Shown here: one piece after another, positions 22,508 through 33,636 of the stretch
Position numbering within the stretch: the first letter of the stretch is position 1
How the letters are laid out: every line of letters begins with the position of its first letter
NCBI RefSeq assembly: GCF_042186555.1
Contig: NC_133328.1
Location: forward strand, 619,641,592 to 619,705,591
Length of the DNA: 64,000 nucleotides
Direction: 5' to 3'
DNA from: Aquarana catesbeiana
Taxonomy: Eukaryota > Chordata > Amphibia > Anura > Ranidae
Notes under the pieces: generated by a model
What the model saw: only the letters and a program-made list of their open reading frames with translations
The model's database searches: none
Told to the model about the DNA's origin: nothing
Program-made: the position numbers and the translations under genes

Positions 22508-22925
22508 TAAAGCGGTGTTCCGCCCAAAAAAAAAAAAATAAATAAAAGCCAGCAGCTACACATACTGCAGCTGCTGGCTTTTAACAATAGGACACTTACC
22601 TGTCCTGGAGTCCCGAGATGTTGGGTGCTGCCACCGCCATTGCGGGTAAGGGAACCCGGCAGTGTAGCCTTACAGCTTCATGCCGGGAACCCTACTGCGC
22701 ATGCGTGAGGCCCCGCTCCTCTCTCTTACTGGCCCGGTGACAGGGAGAGGAGGAGGGATCCCCGGGGTCGTAACGTGGGCTGCGGCCCGGACTCCCGGAA
22801 GTGGGAACAGGATACCTGTCAATGACAGGTATCCTATCCCCCCCCCCCCAAAAAAAGGTGCCAGTTGTGGCACCAGAGGGGGAGAGGAGACAAATGAGCA
22901 GAAGTTCCACTTTTGGCTTTAAAAC
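22508..22925. repeat. MITE-like family G, copy 1
   Basis: Opens 'ttaaagcggtgttccgccca' and closes 'agaagttccacttttggctt'. An inverted relative is at 50236-50635. Includes the C-run and 'ggtgccagttgtggcacc' hairpin. Confidence 0.65.
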
Positions 22926-23220
22926 AACAAGGGCAGAAGATTTAATAGATGGAAAGTTGAAAAAATAACTGAAGGTCCGCTTTAATACTGTGAGCTCAGG
23001 GGGCGTGTCCATGACAGCCTGGGATCTGATAAAATGAGCTGCATGACACCGGCTGTCATTCAATCCGGAAAACTAGTGACCTCTAGTGGTGGAAAGAAAT
23101 TGATGGAAGGCTACTATTACAGCTCAAACTGCTGTTTTTTATTTTTGCTTTTATTGAACTAATAATTACTGTTTTTGCTTTACTATCTGGGGATTAACTG
23201 TTTGTGCATGCGTTGTCCAG

Positions 23221-23397
23221 GTAATGACTTTGAGGGGCAGTTCATCCTGCCAGATTACGAAAAGGAGAAGGAGAAGCAGCCAAAGCGTTCACGTCTCCAG
23301 AAAACAGAAAAGGCCCTACAGTCGAAAGAAGCTGAGAAGAGCCAGGGAGTAAATCCCATCATCCGCGTTCTTTTAACTGCACACGAGGCGATTCCAG
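23221..23397 (+). CDS. zfat: ZFAT exon: basic/acidic linker
   Basis: Internal coding exon of 177 nt. The acceptor is 'cgttgtccag' and the donor is 'attccag|gta'. The 2-nt start completes the split Gly codon from the exon ending at 12673, and it leaves with 1 nt, so the frame is preserved on both sides. It encodes a charged linker: an acidic, aromatic start (GNDFEGQF), a KEKEKQPKRSRLQKTEK segment resembling a nuclear-localisation or basic patch, then 'NPIIRVLLTAHEAIPG', which closely matches the conserved ZFAT block before the next exon. There is no zinc finger in this exon. The 10.5-kb intron before it is packed with repeats. Confidence comes from the phase match and the conserved 3' block; the first 25 residues are more divergent. 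Confidence 0.92.
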
Positions 23398-23881
23398 GTA
23401 CCCTATCTGTTCCCTGCGTTCTCAGAGATAAAGCTTTAGACAGCTGGCAACAATTTACTTATCTCAGCACATTGCCGAGGAAGCCGGTATATAGAGAGGC
23501 ACTGAATATATTACAGGTTACAGCGCTGTCAGACTGATTACCTTCCTATCCAGTTGGAACACGACTGTCTCTTTCTGGCGGCAGGAGTACAATGCCTAGT
23601 GTGCTGTGTTTATGGGAAGAGGTTCTCCATTCCTCTCTGCCTGGAGGGGGCTTTAAAAACTTTGTATGAAATATAAACTCAGTTGTGCTAAAAATCCGTC
23701 TTTAATAGTTTGTGGAACATCTGCAACTATATGAGGAAGTCACTCGCCTGTGTCAAGGCATCTTTCTACAGTGCGGTACTCACTCCTTTCTCTTCAACGT
23801 ATGAGACAGTAACTGAGAGCAAAGCATACCAGGAGCTTAGGCACCTCCAAACTTAAAGTAGTTTTAAAACTCTTATGTACA

Positions 23882-24775
23882 CTCTATTATCAAAAGTATT
23901 GGGACACCTTCCTTTACACGCACATGAACTTTAATGACATCCCAGTCTTAGCCTGTAGGGTTCAATATTGAGTTGGCCCACCCTTTGCAGCTATAACAGC
24001 TTCAACTCTTCTGGGAAGGCCTTCCACAAGGTTTAGGAGTCTATGGGAATGGTTGACCATTCTTCCAGAAACGCATTTTGTGAGGTTAGACACTGAAGTT
24101 GGATGAGAAGGCCTGGCTTGCAATCTCCACTCTAATTCATCCCAAAGGTGTTCTATCAGGTTGAGGTCAGGATTCTGTGCAGGCCAGTCAAGTTCCTCCA
24201 CCCCAAACTCACTCATCCCTGTCTTTATGGACCTTGCTTTGTGCACTGGTCCAAATCATTTGGTGGAGGGGGGATTATGGTGTGGGGTTGTTTTTCAGGG
24301 GTTGGGCTTGGCCTCTTAGTTCCAGTAAAGGGAACTCTTAAGGTGTCGGCATACCAAGACATTTTGGACAATTTCACGCTCCCAACTTTGTGGGTACAGC
24401 TTGGGGATGGCCCCTTCCTGTTCCAACATAACTGCACACCAGTGCACAAAGCAAGGTCCATAAAGACAGGGATGAGCGAATTTGGGGTGGAGAAACTTGA
24501 CTGGCCTGCACAGAGTCCTGACCTCAACCTGATAGAACACCTTTGGGATGAATTAGAACGGAGACTGCGAGCCAGGCCTTCTCATCCAACATCAGTGCCT
24601 GGCCTCTCAAATGTGCTTCTGGAAAGAGTGGTCAAACATTCCCATAGACACACTCCTAAACCTTGTGGACAGCCTTCCCAGAAGAGTTGAAGATGTTATA
24701 GCTGCAAAGGGTGGGCCAACTCAATATTGAACCCTACGGACTAAGACTGGGATGTCATTAAAGTTAATAGAGATT
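23882..24775. pseudogene. Tc1 element rearranged head-to-head (two C-terminal halves)
   Basis: The minus strand 23962-24246 encodes 'ARSIKTGMSEFGVEELDWPA', 'NPDLNLIEHLWDELE' and '...GGPTQY' with its stop. The plus strand from about 24255 to 24730 encodes 'GGGGIMVWGCFSGVGLG', 'HKARSIKTGMSEFGVEKLDW', 'SPDLNLIEHLWDELE', then frameshifts. Both halves are the same Tc1 family, differing at scattered positions. The N-terminal half with the HTH and first catalytic Asp is absent. The outer ends are similar ('ttaatgacatcccagtctta' and 'taagactgggatgtcatt'), so the locus is a 0.9-kb imperfect palindrome. Confidence 0.85.
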
Positions 24776-24778
24776 ACC

Positions 24779-25275
24779 TAGGAGGTATTCATGTGATATT
24801 ACCTAGGAGATATTCATGTGAGATTACCTAGGGCAGTGATATTGAACCTTGGCACCCCAGATGTTTTGGAACTACATTTGCCATGATGCTCAACCACACT
24901 GCAGAGTGTATGAGCATCATGGGAAATGTAGTTCCAAAACATCTGGGGTGCCAAGGTTCGCTATCACTGACCTAGGGGATATTAATGTTTGATTACCTAG
25001 GAGATAATCATGTGAGATTACCTAGGAAGGTATTCATGTGAGATTACCTAGGATGGTATTCATGTGAGATTACCTAGGAAGGTATTCATGTGAGATTACC
25101 TAGGAAGGTATTCATGTGAGATTACCTAGGAAGGTATTCATGTGAGATTACCTAGGAAGGTATTCATGTGAGATTACCTAGGAAGGTATTCATGTGAGAT
25201 TACCTAGAAGGTATTCATGTGAGATTACCTAGGAAGGTATTCATGTGAGATTACCTAGGAAGGTATTTATGTGAG
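24779..25275. repeat. 26-bp tandem array
   Basis: Unit 'ggtattcatgtgagattacc' + 'taggaa', about 13 copies, with a MITE inserted at 24834-24969. Confidence 0.93.
24834..24969. mobile_element. 136-bp palindromic hAT MITE in the 26-bp array
   Basis: TIRs 'cagtgatattgaaccttggc' and 'gccaaggttcgctatcactg' extend almost through the whole element ('atgttttggaactacattt' pairs with 'aatgtagttccaaaacat'). Perfect 8-bp duplication ACCTAGGG at 24826-24833 and 24970-24977, which is part of the array unit. Confidence 0.95.
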
Positions 25276-25339
25276 ATCACATATGGTGGCAATAGAAAGT
25301 GATCTAATGGCTTTATAGCCACCCAGATCAATTCTATCA

Positions 25340-25692
25340 CAAAGACTTATGCTGCTCGTTCGTATAGACACTTCGTTCGTTTTTCGGCAAGTTAATGGGC
25401 ACAAATCGATAATCGTTTGTGACGTTTTTTTGGAAAAAAAACGAACGGGAAGTTTGGAAAATTTCTGCCGAACGTACGATAAATTGCAAGGTTAATGTGT
25501 TAATGTGTTTCCCGTCCGAACTGTCTGCACTAGGTATATGTAAAAAAACGAACAAAAAATTATTTATTCATGTCCACTGAACAATTTATCGGTCATTACA
25601 TGATGGCACGATCGTTTGCGGTCACGGTCGAACGTTCGTTTTTTGAAAATGTGTTCGGCCGATTTTCTGTATAGTGTGTGGCCAGCATAAGA
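25340..25692. repeat. MITE-like unit with 'cgttcgttttt' motifs
   Basis: The edges 'gctgctcgttcgtatagaca' and 'tgtatagtgtgtggccagca' are loosely inverted. Internal 'cgaacg' and 'tcgttcg' pairs. Resembles 25780-26194 and 37465-37870 in style. Confidence 0.5.
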
Positions 25693-25779
25693 CTTTTAAT
25701 TACTAAAATAAGCTCAGAGCTGACTGCAGAGTTAGAAGTCTGATTTAGGTTTGGCATTTTGCAGTAACAAACAAACATG

Positions 25780-26194
25780 ACATTGATCGGACATTCCGAC
25801 AACAAAATCCTAGGATTTTTTCCGAAGGATGTTGGCTCAAACTTGTCTTGCATACACACGGTCACACAAAGTTGTCGGAAAATCCGATCATTCTGAACGC
25901 GGTGACGTAAAACACGTACGTTGGGACTATAAACGGGGCAGTGGCCAATAGCTTTCATCTCTTTATTTATTCTGAGCATGCGTGGCACTTTGTGCGTCGG
26001 ATTTGTGTACACAGGATCGGAATTTCCGACAACGGATTTTGTTGTCGGAAAATTTTATAGCCTGCTCTCAAACTTTGTGTGTCGGAAAATCCGATGGAAA
26101 ATGTGTGATGGAGCCTACACACGGTCGGAATTTCCGACAACAAGGTCCTATCACACATTTTCCGTCGGAAAATCCGACCGTGTGTACGGGGCAT
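25780..26194. repeat. Palindromic MITE-like unit ('gtcggaaaatccga')
   Basis: Multiple direct and inverted 'gtcggaaaatccg' / 'cggaatttccgacaac' copies. The right tip 'ccgtgtgtacggggcatta' matches the tip style of the Harbinger-type MITE at 37465-37870 (TWA target). Confidence 0.65.
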
Positions 26195-26311
26195 TACAGT
26201 GTATCAGTCTACTGGCTTTAAACTACACCAAAATCGTATGATCTGTGAATTCACTCTGCCTCAGTAGACATGACACACACACCATGAAACCAATGTGTAT
26301 TTATTTGGCAG

Positions 26312-26465
26312 GAGCAACAAAAATCATTCCAGTGGAAGCGGCAGCACCTGCGGCTGAACCAGAAGTGACCTCCCAGCCAGCTGAGCCAGAGCAGAGTCTG
26401 AAGAGGGGTTACCAGGAGTACGCGATCCAGCAAGTCCCACAGGAGCAGTCCACTAATTCAAGCAG
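26312..26465 (+). CDS. zfat: ZFAT exon: linker before the finger array
   Basis: Internal coding exon of 154 nt. The acceptor is 'tatttggcag' and the donor is 'agcag|gtatgg'. The first 2 nt complete the Gly codon begun at 23397, and the exon leaves with 2 nt. It encodes 'ATKIIPVEAAAPAAEPE...' then 'RGYQEYAIQQVPQEQ', the two landmarks of the corresponding ZFAT segment. The Ala/Pro/Glu-rich middle looks free to vary, while the ends are conserved. No domain is assigned; in the family this is an unstructured linker between the AT-hook region and the finger array. Confidence 0.92.
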
Positions 26466-26564
26466 GTATGGCTGATCCCCGTACACGGCTATCTGTAGTG
26501 TTTCTACCTACTGTGCCTATGTCTCATACAAACAGGATTTAAAGCTGAACACCCAGCAAACCAT

Positions 26565-26830
26565 TAAAGGATAAGTTCACCTTTGAGAACATGTTACACG
26601 TTCCAACCGTTTGTTCCCAATGCTGCAGCTGTTGCCCCCCTCCATGTGACAGCAGTACAGGGAGAAGTACTAGCTATCAGTTTTTTAAATCAGCATCATC
26701 ATTCATTCACCGAGTTCTGTGAATGAACTACAAGTCCCAACATCCTGTGTGGATGTCTGCTTGTAATTCTCAATGAACGGCACAGAGGAGCATTGTGGTA
26801 ATTCATTGATTCTTCCTGTCAGTGTAACGG
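26565..26830. repeat. Dispersed 'aaggataagttcacctttg' unit
   Basis: The left tip is inverted at 48665-48690 ('aaaaggtgaactaacgcttt'). The interior is unremarkable. Confidence 0.35.
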
Positions 26831-27221
26831 CTTGCCCGTATGGGATGTACTCACACAGCATATAGCTGAAATCAGATTCCCTTACACACAGCTACAGCAC
26901 AGTGTGTATCTAGCTACTGCAGCTGTGCTTCCATTCCAATCTGGGCATTTCACAGGTCAGAACTGCAACATAGCAGCCAGCTACACACTCAGGGCCATAG
27001 ATAATATTTTCGGGTTGGGGTTGCCGTCAGCTTGCTCAGATTGCAAGAGTGAGACAAGACTTTGCACCTGCTCAGTAAGGTTGGCTATCAGAGTGTTTTT
27101 TGAATACAGTAGGCCTTCTGTATCATACATTGGGCTCTCCTGCCTGTGAAAAAAAAAAGTGCCATGGCAAATATTGGGTGTGGCTTTCATTACACTGAAT
27201 ATTGGCTGTGGCACAGCGTGC

Positions 27222-27955
27222 AGAGGTTCATTAGTAAGTGGCGCAAAGGTTCAGTAGTAGGTGAGGCAGAGTTCCGGGGTCAGTAGTAGGTGAGGCAGAG
27301 TTCCGGGGTCAGTAGTAGGTGAGGCAGAGTTCCGGGGTCAGTAGTAGGTGAGGCAGAGTTCCGGGGTCAGTAGTAGGTGAGGCAGAATTTAAGGGGTCAG
27401 TAGTAGGTGAGGCAGAGTTGAGGGGTCAGTAGTAGGTGAGGCAGAGTTGAGGGGTCAGTAGTAGGTGAGGCAGAATTTAAGGGGTCAGTAGTAGGTGAGG
27501 CAGAGTTCCGGGGTCAGTAGTAGGTGAGGCAGAATTTAAGGGGTCAGTAGTAGGTGAGGCAGAGTTGAGGGGTCAGTAGTAGGTGAGGCAGAGTTGAGGG
27601 GTCAGTAGTAGGTGAGGCAGAGTTGAGGGGTCAGTAGTAGGTGAGGCAGAGTTGAGGGGTCAGTAGTAGGTGAGGCAGAGTTGAGGGGTCAGTAGTAGGT
27701 GAGGCAGAGTTGAGGGGTCAGTAGTAGGTGAGGCAGAGTTGAGGGGTCAGTAGTAGTAAGTGAGGCAGAGTTGAGGGGTCAGTAGTAGTAAGTGAGGCAG
27801 AGTTGAGAGGTCATTGGTAGTAAGTGAAGCAGAGTTGAGAGGTCCGTAGTAGGTGAGGCAGAGTTGAGGGGTCAGTAGTAGTAAGTGAGGCAGAGTTGAG
27901 AGGTCATTGGTAGTAAGTGAAGCAGAGTTGAGAGGTCAGTAGTAAGTGGCGCAGA
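27222..27955. repeat. 29-bp minisatellite
   Basis: Unit 'tcagtagtaggtgaggcaga' + 'gttgagggg', about 25 copies, with 'gttccgggg' variants clustered at the left and 'tagtagtaagtg' variants at the right. This indicates local expansion of subtypes. Confidence 0.95.
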
Positions 27956-28457
27956 GGACAGGTTTTGCCTAACTGTTGGAGGGGCTCCCAGCATAAATCC
28001 TTCTACCCCCCAGTTACTTTTAAAAGGGCGCAACTGCTATCTGTTGGGGCAAAGCCCACCCCAGCACACCCCTTAGATCTGCCCATTATAGCCGCAAAGA
28101 ATATAATTACACTTCATGTGCACCAAATACTTTTGGAAATCTAGATATCACCTTGTAAATGTAGTATAGTAATTAAAAATTGAAGGGACACAGAGAAGGT
28201 AATATTCTTGGGGTGCTATTACCCCAAGGGCATTTTTATCTGGCAGCCTCGACAGAAGGTCCATCTGGTGGGCACTCCATTTTTTAGCTTAAATGTATTC
28301 TTATTAGAAAAGTGTTCATGCATTCAATGCTTTGAGACAAAGATCAGACAATGTTAAGACAAACCTCAGAGACATGCTATACAATAGTTGAAGCAAAAGC
28401 TAAAGCATGAAACCACAAACAATGTCAGGGGGTAGAAGAAAGTTGCTCATTCATATA

Positions 28458-29884
28458 CAGTGGGGATGGAAAGTATTCAGACCCCCTTAAATTTTTCACT
28501 CTTTGTTATATTGCAGCCATTTGCTAAAATCATTTAAGTTAATTTTTTTCCTCATTAATATACACACAGCACTCCATATTGACAGAAAAACACAGAATTG
28601 TTGACATTTTTGCAGATTTATTAAAAAAGAAAAACTGAAATATCACATGGTCCTAAGTATTCAGACCCTTTGCTGTGACACTCATATATTTAACTCAGGT
28701 TCTGTCCATTTCTTCTGATCATCCTTGAGATGGTTCTACACCTTCATTTGAGTCCAGCTGTGTTTGATTATACTGATTGGACTTGATTAGGAAAGCCACA
28801 CACCTGTCTATATAAGACCTTACAGCTCACAGTGCATGTCAGAGCAAATGAGAATCGTGAGGTCAAAGGAACTGCCTGAAGAGCTCAGAGACAGAATTGT
28901 GGCAATGCACAGATCTGGCCAAGGTTACTAAAAAATTTCTGGTGCACTTAAGGTTCCTAAGAGCACAGTGGCCTCCATAATCCTTAAATGGAAGACGTTT
29001 GGGACGACCAGATCCCTTCCTAGAGCTGGCTGTCCGGCCAAACTGAGCTATCGGGGGAGAAGAGCCTTGGTGAGAGAGGTAAAGAAGAACCCAAAGATCA
29101 CTGTGGCTGAGCTCCAGAGATGTAGTCGGGAGATGGGAGAAAGTTGTAGAAAGTCAACCATCACTTCAGCCCTCCACCAGTCGGGGCTTTATGGCAGAGT
29201 GGCCCGACGGAAGCCTCTCCTCAGTGCAAGACACATGAAAGCCCACATGGAGTTTGCTAAAAAAAACGCCTGAAGGACTCCAAGATGGTGAGAAATAAGA
29301 TTCTTTGGTCTGATGAGACCAAGATAGAACTTTTTGGCCTTAATTCTAAGCAGTATGTGTGGGGAAAACCAGGCACTGCTTATCATCTGTCCAATACAGT
29401 CCCAACAGTGAAGCATGGTGGTGGCAGCATCATGCTGTGGGGATGTTTTTCAGCTGCAGGGACAGGACAACTGGTTGCACTCGAGGGAAAGATGAATGCG
29501 GCCAAGTACAGGGATATCCTGGACGAAAACCTTCTCCAGAGTACTCACGACCTCAGACTGGGCCGAAGGTTTACCTTCCAACAAGACAATGACCCTAAGC
29601 ACACAGCTAAAATAACGAAGGAGTGGCTTCACAACAACTCTGTGACTGTTCTTGAATGGCCCAGCCAGAGCCCTGACTTAAACCCAATTGAGCATCTCTG
29701 GAGAGACCTAAAAATGGCTGTCCACCAACGTTTACCATCCAACCTGACAGAACTGGAGAGGATCTGCAAGGAGGAATGGCAGAGGATCCCCAAATCCAGG
29801 TGTGAAAACTTGTTGCATCTTTCCCAAAAAGACTCATGGCTGTATTAGATCAAAAGGGTGCCTGAATACTTTCCGTCCCCACTG
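28458..29884 (+). mobile_element. Tc1/mariner element with one shortened end
   Basis: TA | 'cagtggggatggaaagtatt' ... 'aatactttccgtccccactg' | TA. The left inverted repeat is about 200 bp as in the copy at 39670-41179. The right one is reduced to some 24 bp: 'gatcaaaagggtg' joins directly to 'cctgaatactttcc', an internal deletion of nearly 200 bp. Confidence 0.93.
28836..29848 (+). pseudogene. Tc1 transposase with two lesions
   Basis: Starts 'MSEQMRIVRSKELPEEL' and shows a bipartite HTH ('KVPKSTVASIILKWKTFG', 'RPLL..HMKAHMEFAK' region), 'ILWSDETKIELFGLNSKQ' (first Asp), 'VKHGGGSIMLWGCFSAAGTG', 'FTFQQDNDPKHTAK' (second Asp) and 'SPDLNPIEHLWRDLK' (Glu): a complete DD34E set. It is broken by a TAA codon in place of a Lys codon at 28929-28931 and by a one-base frame change in an A-run near 29265. 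Apart from these it is the most complete transposase in the window, about 335 codons. Confidence 0.92.
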
Positions 29885-30155
29885 TATATGCCACTGGCCT
29901 GTATAAGGTTGTAGACCATAGCCAAATGCAAAACTAGTGAAAAACAGTCAGAAAATATGAGTAGGGAAAAAATGTCAGTGGCCTCCCCCTGTAAAACCAT
30001 TCCTGTTTTTGGGGTTGTCTCATTGTTGCCCATCTAGTGCACCTGTTAATTTCCTTAACACCAAAGCAGCTGAAACGAATTAACAACCCCCCCGTCTGCT
30101 ACTTAACTGACCAGATCAATGTCCCAGGAGTTTCATGGACTTGGTGCTATACTCT

Positions 30156-31509
30156 GATTAACCACATGCAGTCCGCCATATAACAAAATGACGGCGGCAA
30201 AGTGGTTGCAATATCCTGACCGGACGTCATATGATGTCCTCAGGATAATAAGCCGCTGCGCTCCCCCAGGGGTGCGCATCGCTGCGATCGTTGTTGTGGT
30301 GTGTCAGTCTGACACACCGCAACTCCGATCTAGGTGAAGAGTCTCTGAATCATGGCCAGTCATGGCTGATCACAATGTAAACAGGAAGAGCCGTTGATCG
30401 GCTTTTCCTCGCTCGCGTCTGGCAGACAGACGTGAGTAGAGAAGAGCCGACCTTCTGCTCTCCTGACGGGGGGGGGGGGGGTCTGTGCTTATTGGCTGTG
30501 CCTATTGGCCATCCAGTGTGATGGCCATCACACTGGACCCCCAGATATGCCACCCCAGACCCCCAGGGAAATGCCAATCGATGCCCAGGCAGCTGCCAAT
30601 CAGTGCCCACTCACAATGCCTGCCAGTGCCACCAGGGCTGCCCATCAGTGCCACGTATCTATGCCCAGCAGTGCCGCGTATCAGTGCCACCCATAAGAAC
30701 CCATTTTTGCAGCCTTTTAGTGCCCATCAGTGTCACCTATCAATGCCCATCAGTGCCACCCATCAGTGCCGCCTACCAGTGCCCGCTCATTGGTGCCACC
30801 TAATCGGTGCCGCCTTATCAGAGCCCATCAGTGAAAGAGAAAACTTACTTATTTACAAAATTTTATAACAGAAACAAAAGCAAAACTTTTATTTTTTTCA
30901 AAATTTTCGGTCTTTTTTTATTTGTTTAGAAAAAATTAAAAACCGCAGAGGTGATCAAATACTACCAAAAGAAAGCTCTATTTGTGGGAACAAAATGATA
31001 AAAATTTAGTTTGGGTACAGTGTTGGATGACCGCACAATTTTCATTCAAACTGCGACAGCGCTGAAATCTGAAAATTGGTCTGGGCAGGAAGGTGTATAA
31101 GTGCCCGGTATTGAAGTGGTTATAGGATACAAACACACCCTCAGTATGAATTACACTGGCAGGGAAGGGGTTAAACACTAGGGGGCGATCAAGGGGTTAA
31201 GTGTGTTCCCTGGATGTGTTCTAACTGTGGGGGGGGGGGTTGGTGGGCTCACTGCAACACGACGGGGAGCAGTAGATCCCTGTCAGGTCGCTAGGCAGAA
31301 CAGGGAAATGCCTTGTTTACATAGGCAAACTCCCCGTTCTGCCTCTCCACACCGCAATCGCGGGCCGCCGGCAAAACATCAAGTTTGCGGGACCCGTGGG
31401 CACGCGCCCGCTAGGCGGCAAATTCAAAAGGACGTACAGGTACGCCCCTTTTGCCTGCCTGTGCCATTCTGCCGACATAAATCGGCGTGCGGCGGTCGGC
31501 AATCGGTTA
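30156..31509 (+). repeat. Family B, longest copy
   Basis: From 'attaaccacatgcagtccgc' to 'gcggtcggcaatcggttaa'. Contains 'gatcacaatgtaaacaggaa', the 'atcagtgcc' tandem (30598-30830), 'tctatttgtgggaacaaaat' and 'gtgcccggtattgaagtggt'. GC-rich ends, no protein domain. Confidence 0.75.
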
Positions 31510-31514
31510 AAAAG

Positions 31515-32530
31515 TGTTCCTTTTTAAAAAAAAAAAATTTTTGAGCAGTGTATTATCCGTTAGAGTCACTTATTGTGAAAAATCACAGGGTGTTGTAGAA
31601 AAGGCCTCTTAATTCCATTTAAAGTCTCCTAAACACGAGCACGCAGCCCAACGTCGTATTTGCGATCATTTGGCCAGGGAAAGCTTTAATCTAACAAGAG
31701 TAAGTTGAGGGTAAACCGATGAAACACCTTAAAGTCTGGCTGACTGGCGGCGGAATTGTCAGGTGCTGAATTGATGTGAAGTAATCACGGTCGCTGGCAC
31801 AGAGCAGCTTGTATTTCGCACCAGATTTGAGAGCAGCACCATTTCCAGAGGGGTTTAAATTCAGCGGCTTTAATTTCACTTAGATGTAGATTAGAGCCTC
31901 GCTCATAGTTCAGCAATCAGAGGTGCTCCCTCGGCACACAGAACTTTTTTAGATTTACAATTAGGAAGTTCAGCAAGTAACGGAGGAGGGGGGAATTAAG
32001 AAAAAAAAAAAGAAAAGAAAAAAGGGAAAATGTATTTGCCGTGTAAAATGGGTAAACTTCATTAGGCAGGAGCAGGAGGCTCTCCCAGGTATATTCCTAT
32101 AAAAGAATTAATGTTCCGTCATCGCTTTTTCCAATGCGGCTGCAGTTAATTTAATAACGCAGTGCAGATAGCATTAGCTTTAATAGTCTGCTGCAAGTTG
32201 GGTTAATAAAAGCTAATACCTGATCAGCTGTTATGGGTTATGCAATTTTGCAAAGTGCTTTTTAAATTAGCCGTTCGGTCTTTTGGCACAGCGTTTCCCC
32301 GTCCTTGCTGTCAGCTGCCAAGTGTCATCAGCTGGACTGGAGGCAAGATAAAGCTGAACTCGAGGCAAACGGCTGAATGCACAGTTAAAGATCATATATA
32401 AAGGAGGCTGTTTTACCCGGCAAAGGATTTTTATTCCTGTTTATACGGTCCTGAGAGTTACACAGCCCCGTCTGGCAGAGTGGGAGACCTGATTTTGCTC
32501 TGCTGCTCTTAAGTAACGCGACCCGTCCCA
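31515..32530. other. Non-repetitive AT-rich intronic stretch
   Basis: No tandem, TIR or copy elsewhere in the window. 32040-32400 carries several homeodomain-like TAAT cores ('gcagttaatttaataacgc', 'gcattagctttaatag', 'gggttaataaaagctaata'). Candidate conserved regulatory DNA; this is a hypothesis only. Confidence 0.35.
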
Positions 32531-32544
32531 TAGATGTGTGCATC

Positions 32545-33014
32545 CAGTGGTGTATCATCCATGTGTGCAGGATGTGCGGTGCACACGGGCCCCCAGGGGG
32601 GGTGGGGGGCCCACTGTGCCCTGTCACACATACCGCACAATGGATGTTCTGTGGTGTCCATCACGGAGGCTGTTCCCTCTCCTCCTCCCGCCGCAGGGAT
32701 CCTCTGTGCAAGGCTGGGACAAGGGGAATGCCGAAGGGCCACCTGTCATGGGTGAGTTGCCGCCATGTGGGGAGGGGACGTTGAAAGCTTGTTAGTGCCC
32801 GAACCAGTGGCGGAACTACAAGTGACCATTGCGACCAGGCCCTGGTGTTCCGCCACTGTAGGGGGAGGCCCAGGATTGCAGGAAAGGTGCTCGGCCCGCC
32901 GTCAGCGCGGAACTGCCCGACGGCGCTTTGCGTGCCACGTTGTTATTCTTCTCGATGCCTAGGGCCCGCTTTTGATCTTGCACACGGGCCTATTGATTTC
33001 ATGATATGCCCCTG
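32545..33014. mobile_element. hAT element (non-autonomous)
   Basis: Tips 'cagtggtgtatcatcc' and 'atgatatgcccctg', with a perfect 8-bp duplication TGTGCATC at 32537-32544 and 33015-33022. GC-rich interior; a small 'cagtggcgg ... ccgccactg' palindrome is nested at about 32808-32860. No transposase. Confidence 0.9.
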
Positions 33015-33060
33015 TGTGCATCTTATTGCATTAGGGATGCACCCCAAAGCTCAAACCCTA

Positions 33061-33128
33061 TGCGTGTATATATATATATTTGTGTGTGTATATGTGTGTG
33101 TATGTATGTATGTGTATATATATATATA

Positions 33129-33173
<45 letters not shown>

Positions 33174-33194
33174 ATATATGTATGTATGTATGTA

Positions 33195-33233
<39 letters not shown>

Positions 33234-33265
33234 GTGTGTGTATATGTGTATATGTATATATACAC
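33061..33265. repeat. Mixed (TA)n/(TG)n/(TATG)n simple repeat
   Basis: About 200 bp of alternating purine-pyrimidine sequence 370 bp before the large ZFAT exon. Potential Z-DNA former. Confidence 0.95.
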
Positions 33266-33636
33266 CTCCAAAGCTAACTCTGAATAAAAGACCCTCAAAA
33301 GCTTCAGGTGCTGTGGGCGAGCTTTATCATAGACTTCTAGGGAGGCTTTGGGGACAATTTGAAGCACCAAGAAAGAGACATGGGGTAGAATTTTGAAGCA
33401 AAGCAAACGCAACGTGTAAAAACAGGTCTGTAAGGTTTTTGATTTTTTTTTTTTTTTTTTTTTTTTAGTGACGGGGCTTTGAAAAAAAAAAAAATGTCCA
33501 ATGCCACACTTTGAAGAAAGTGTAAATGAGCCCTAAAAAGTTTTGCATGGTTATGAAACATTTTAAAGTTGGATCTTGCCTTCAAGACACAGTAGAGTTT
33601 ACATTTCAACTTAACGACATTTTTTTCATTTTTCAG

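Larger units (their letters stand above)
12674..23220 (+). other. zfat: ZFAT intron (10.5 kb)
   Basis: Bounded by matched phase-1 splice sites. 12674-13040 and 19530-20335 hold nothing I recognise. The rest is repeats: a family B copy, a minisatellite with LTR insertion, the composite inverted-repeat element, and assorted MITE-like units. Confidence 0.9.
23398..26311 (+). other. zfat: ZFAT intron (2.9 kb)
   Basis: Phase-1 intron. 23398-23880 is unassigned. It then holds a Tc1 head-to-head pseudogene, a 26-bp tandem array with an embedded MITE, and two palindromic MITE-like units (25340-26194). Confidence 0.9.
26466..33636 (+). other. zfat: ZFAT intron (7.2 kb)
   Basis: Phase-2 intron. Contains a 29-bp minisatellite, a Tc1 copy, a family B element, a non-repetitive AT-rich stretch (31515-32540) and a hAT element. 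27960-28455 and 29890-30150 hold nothing I recognise. Confidence 0.9.
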
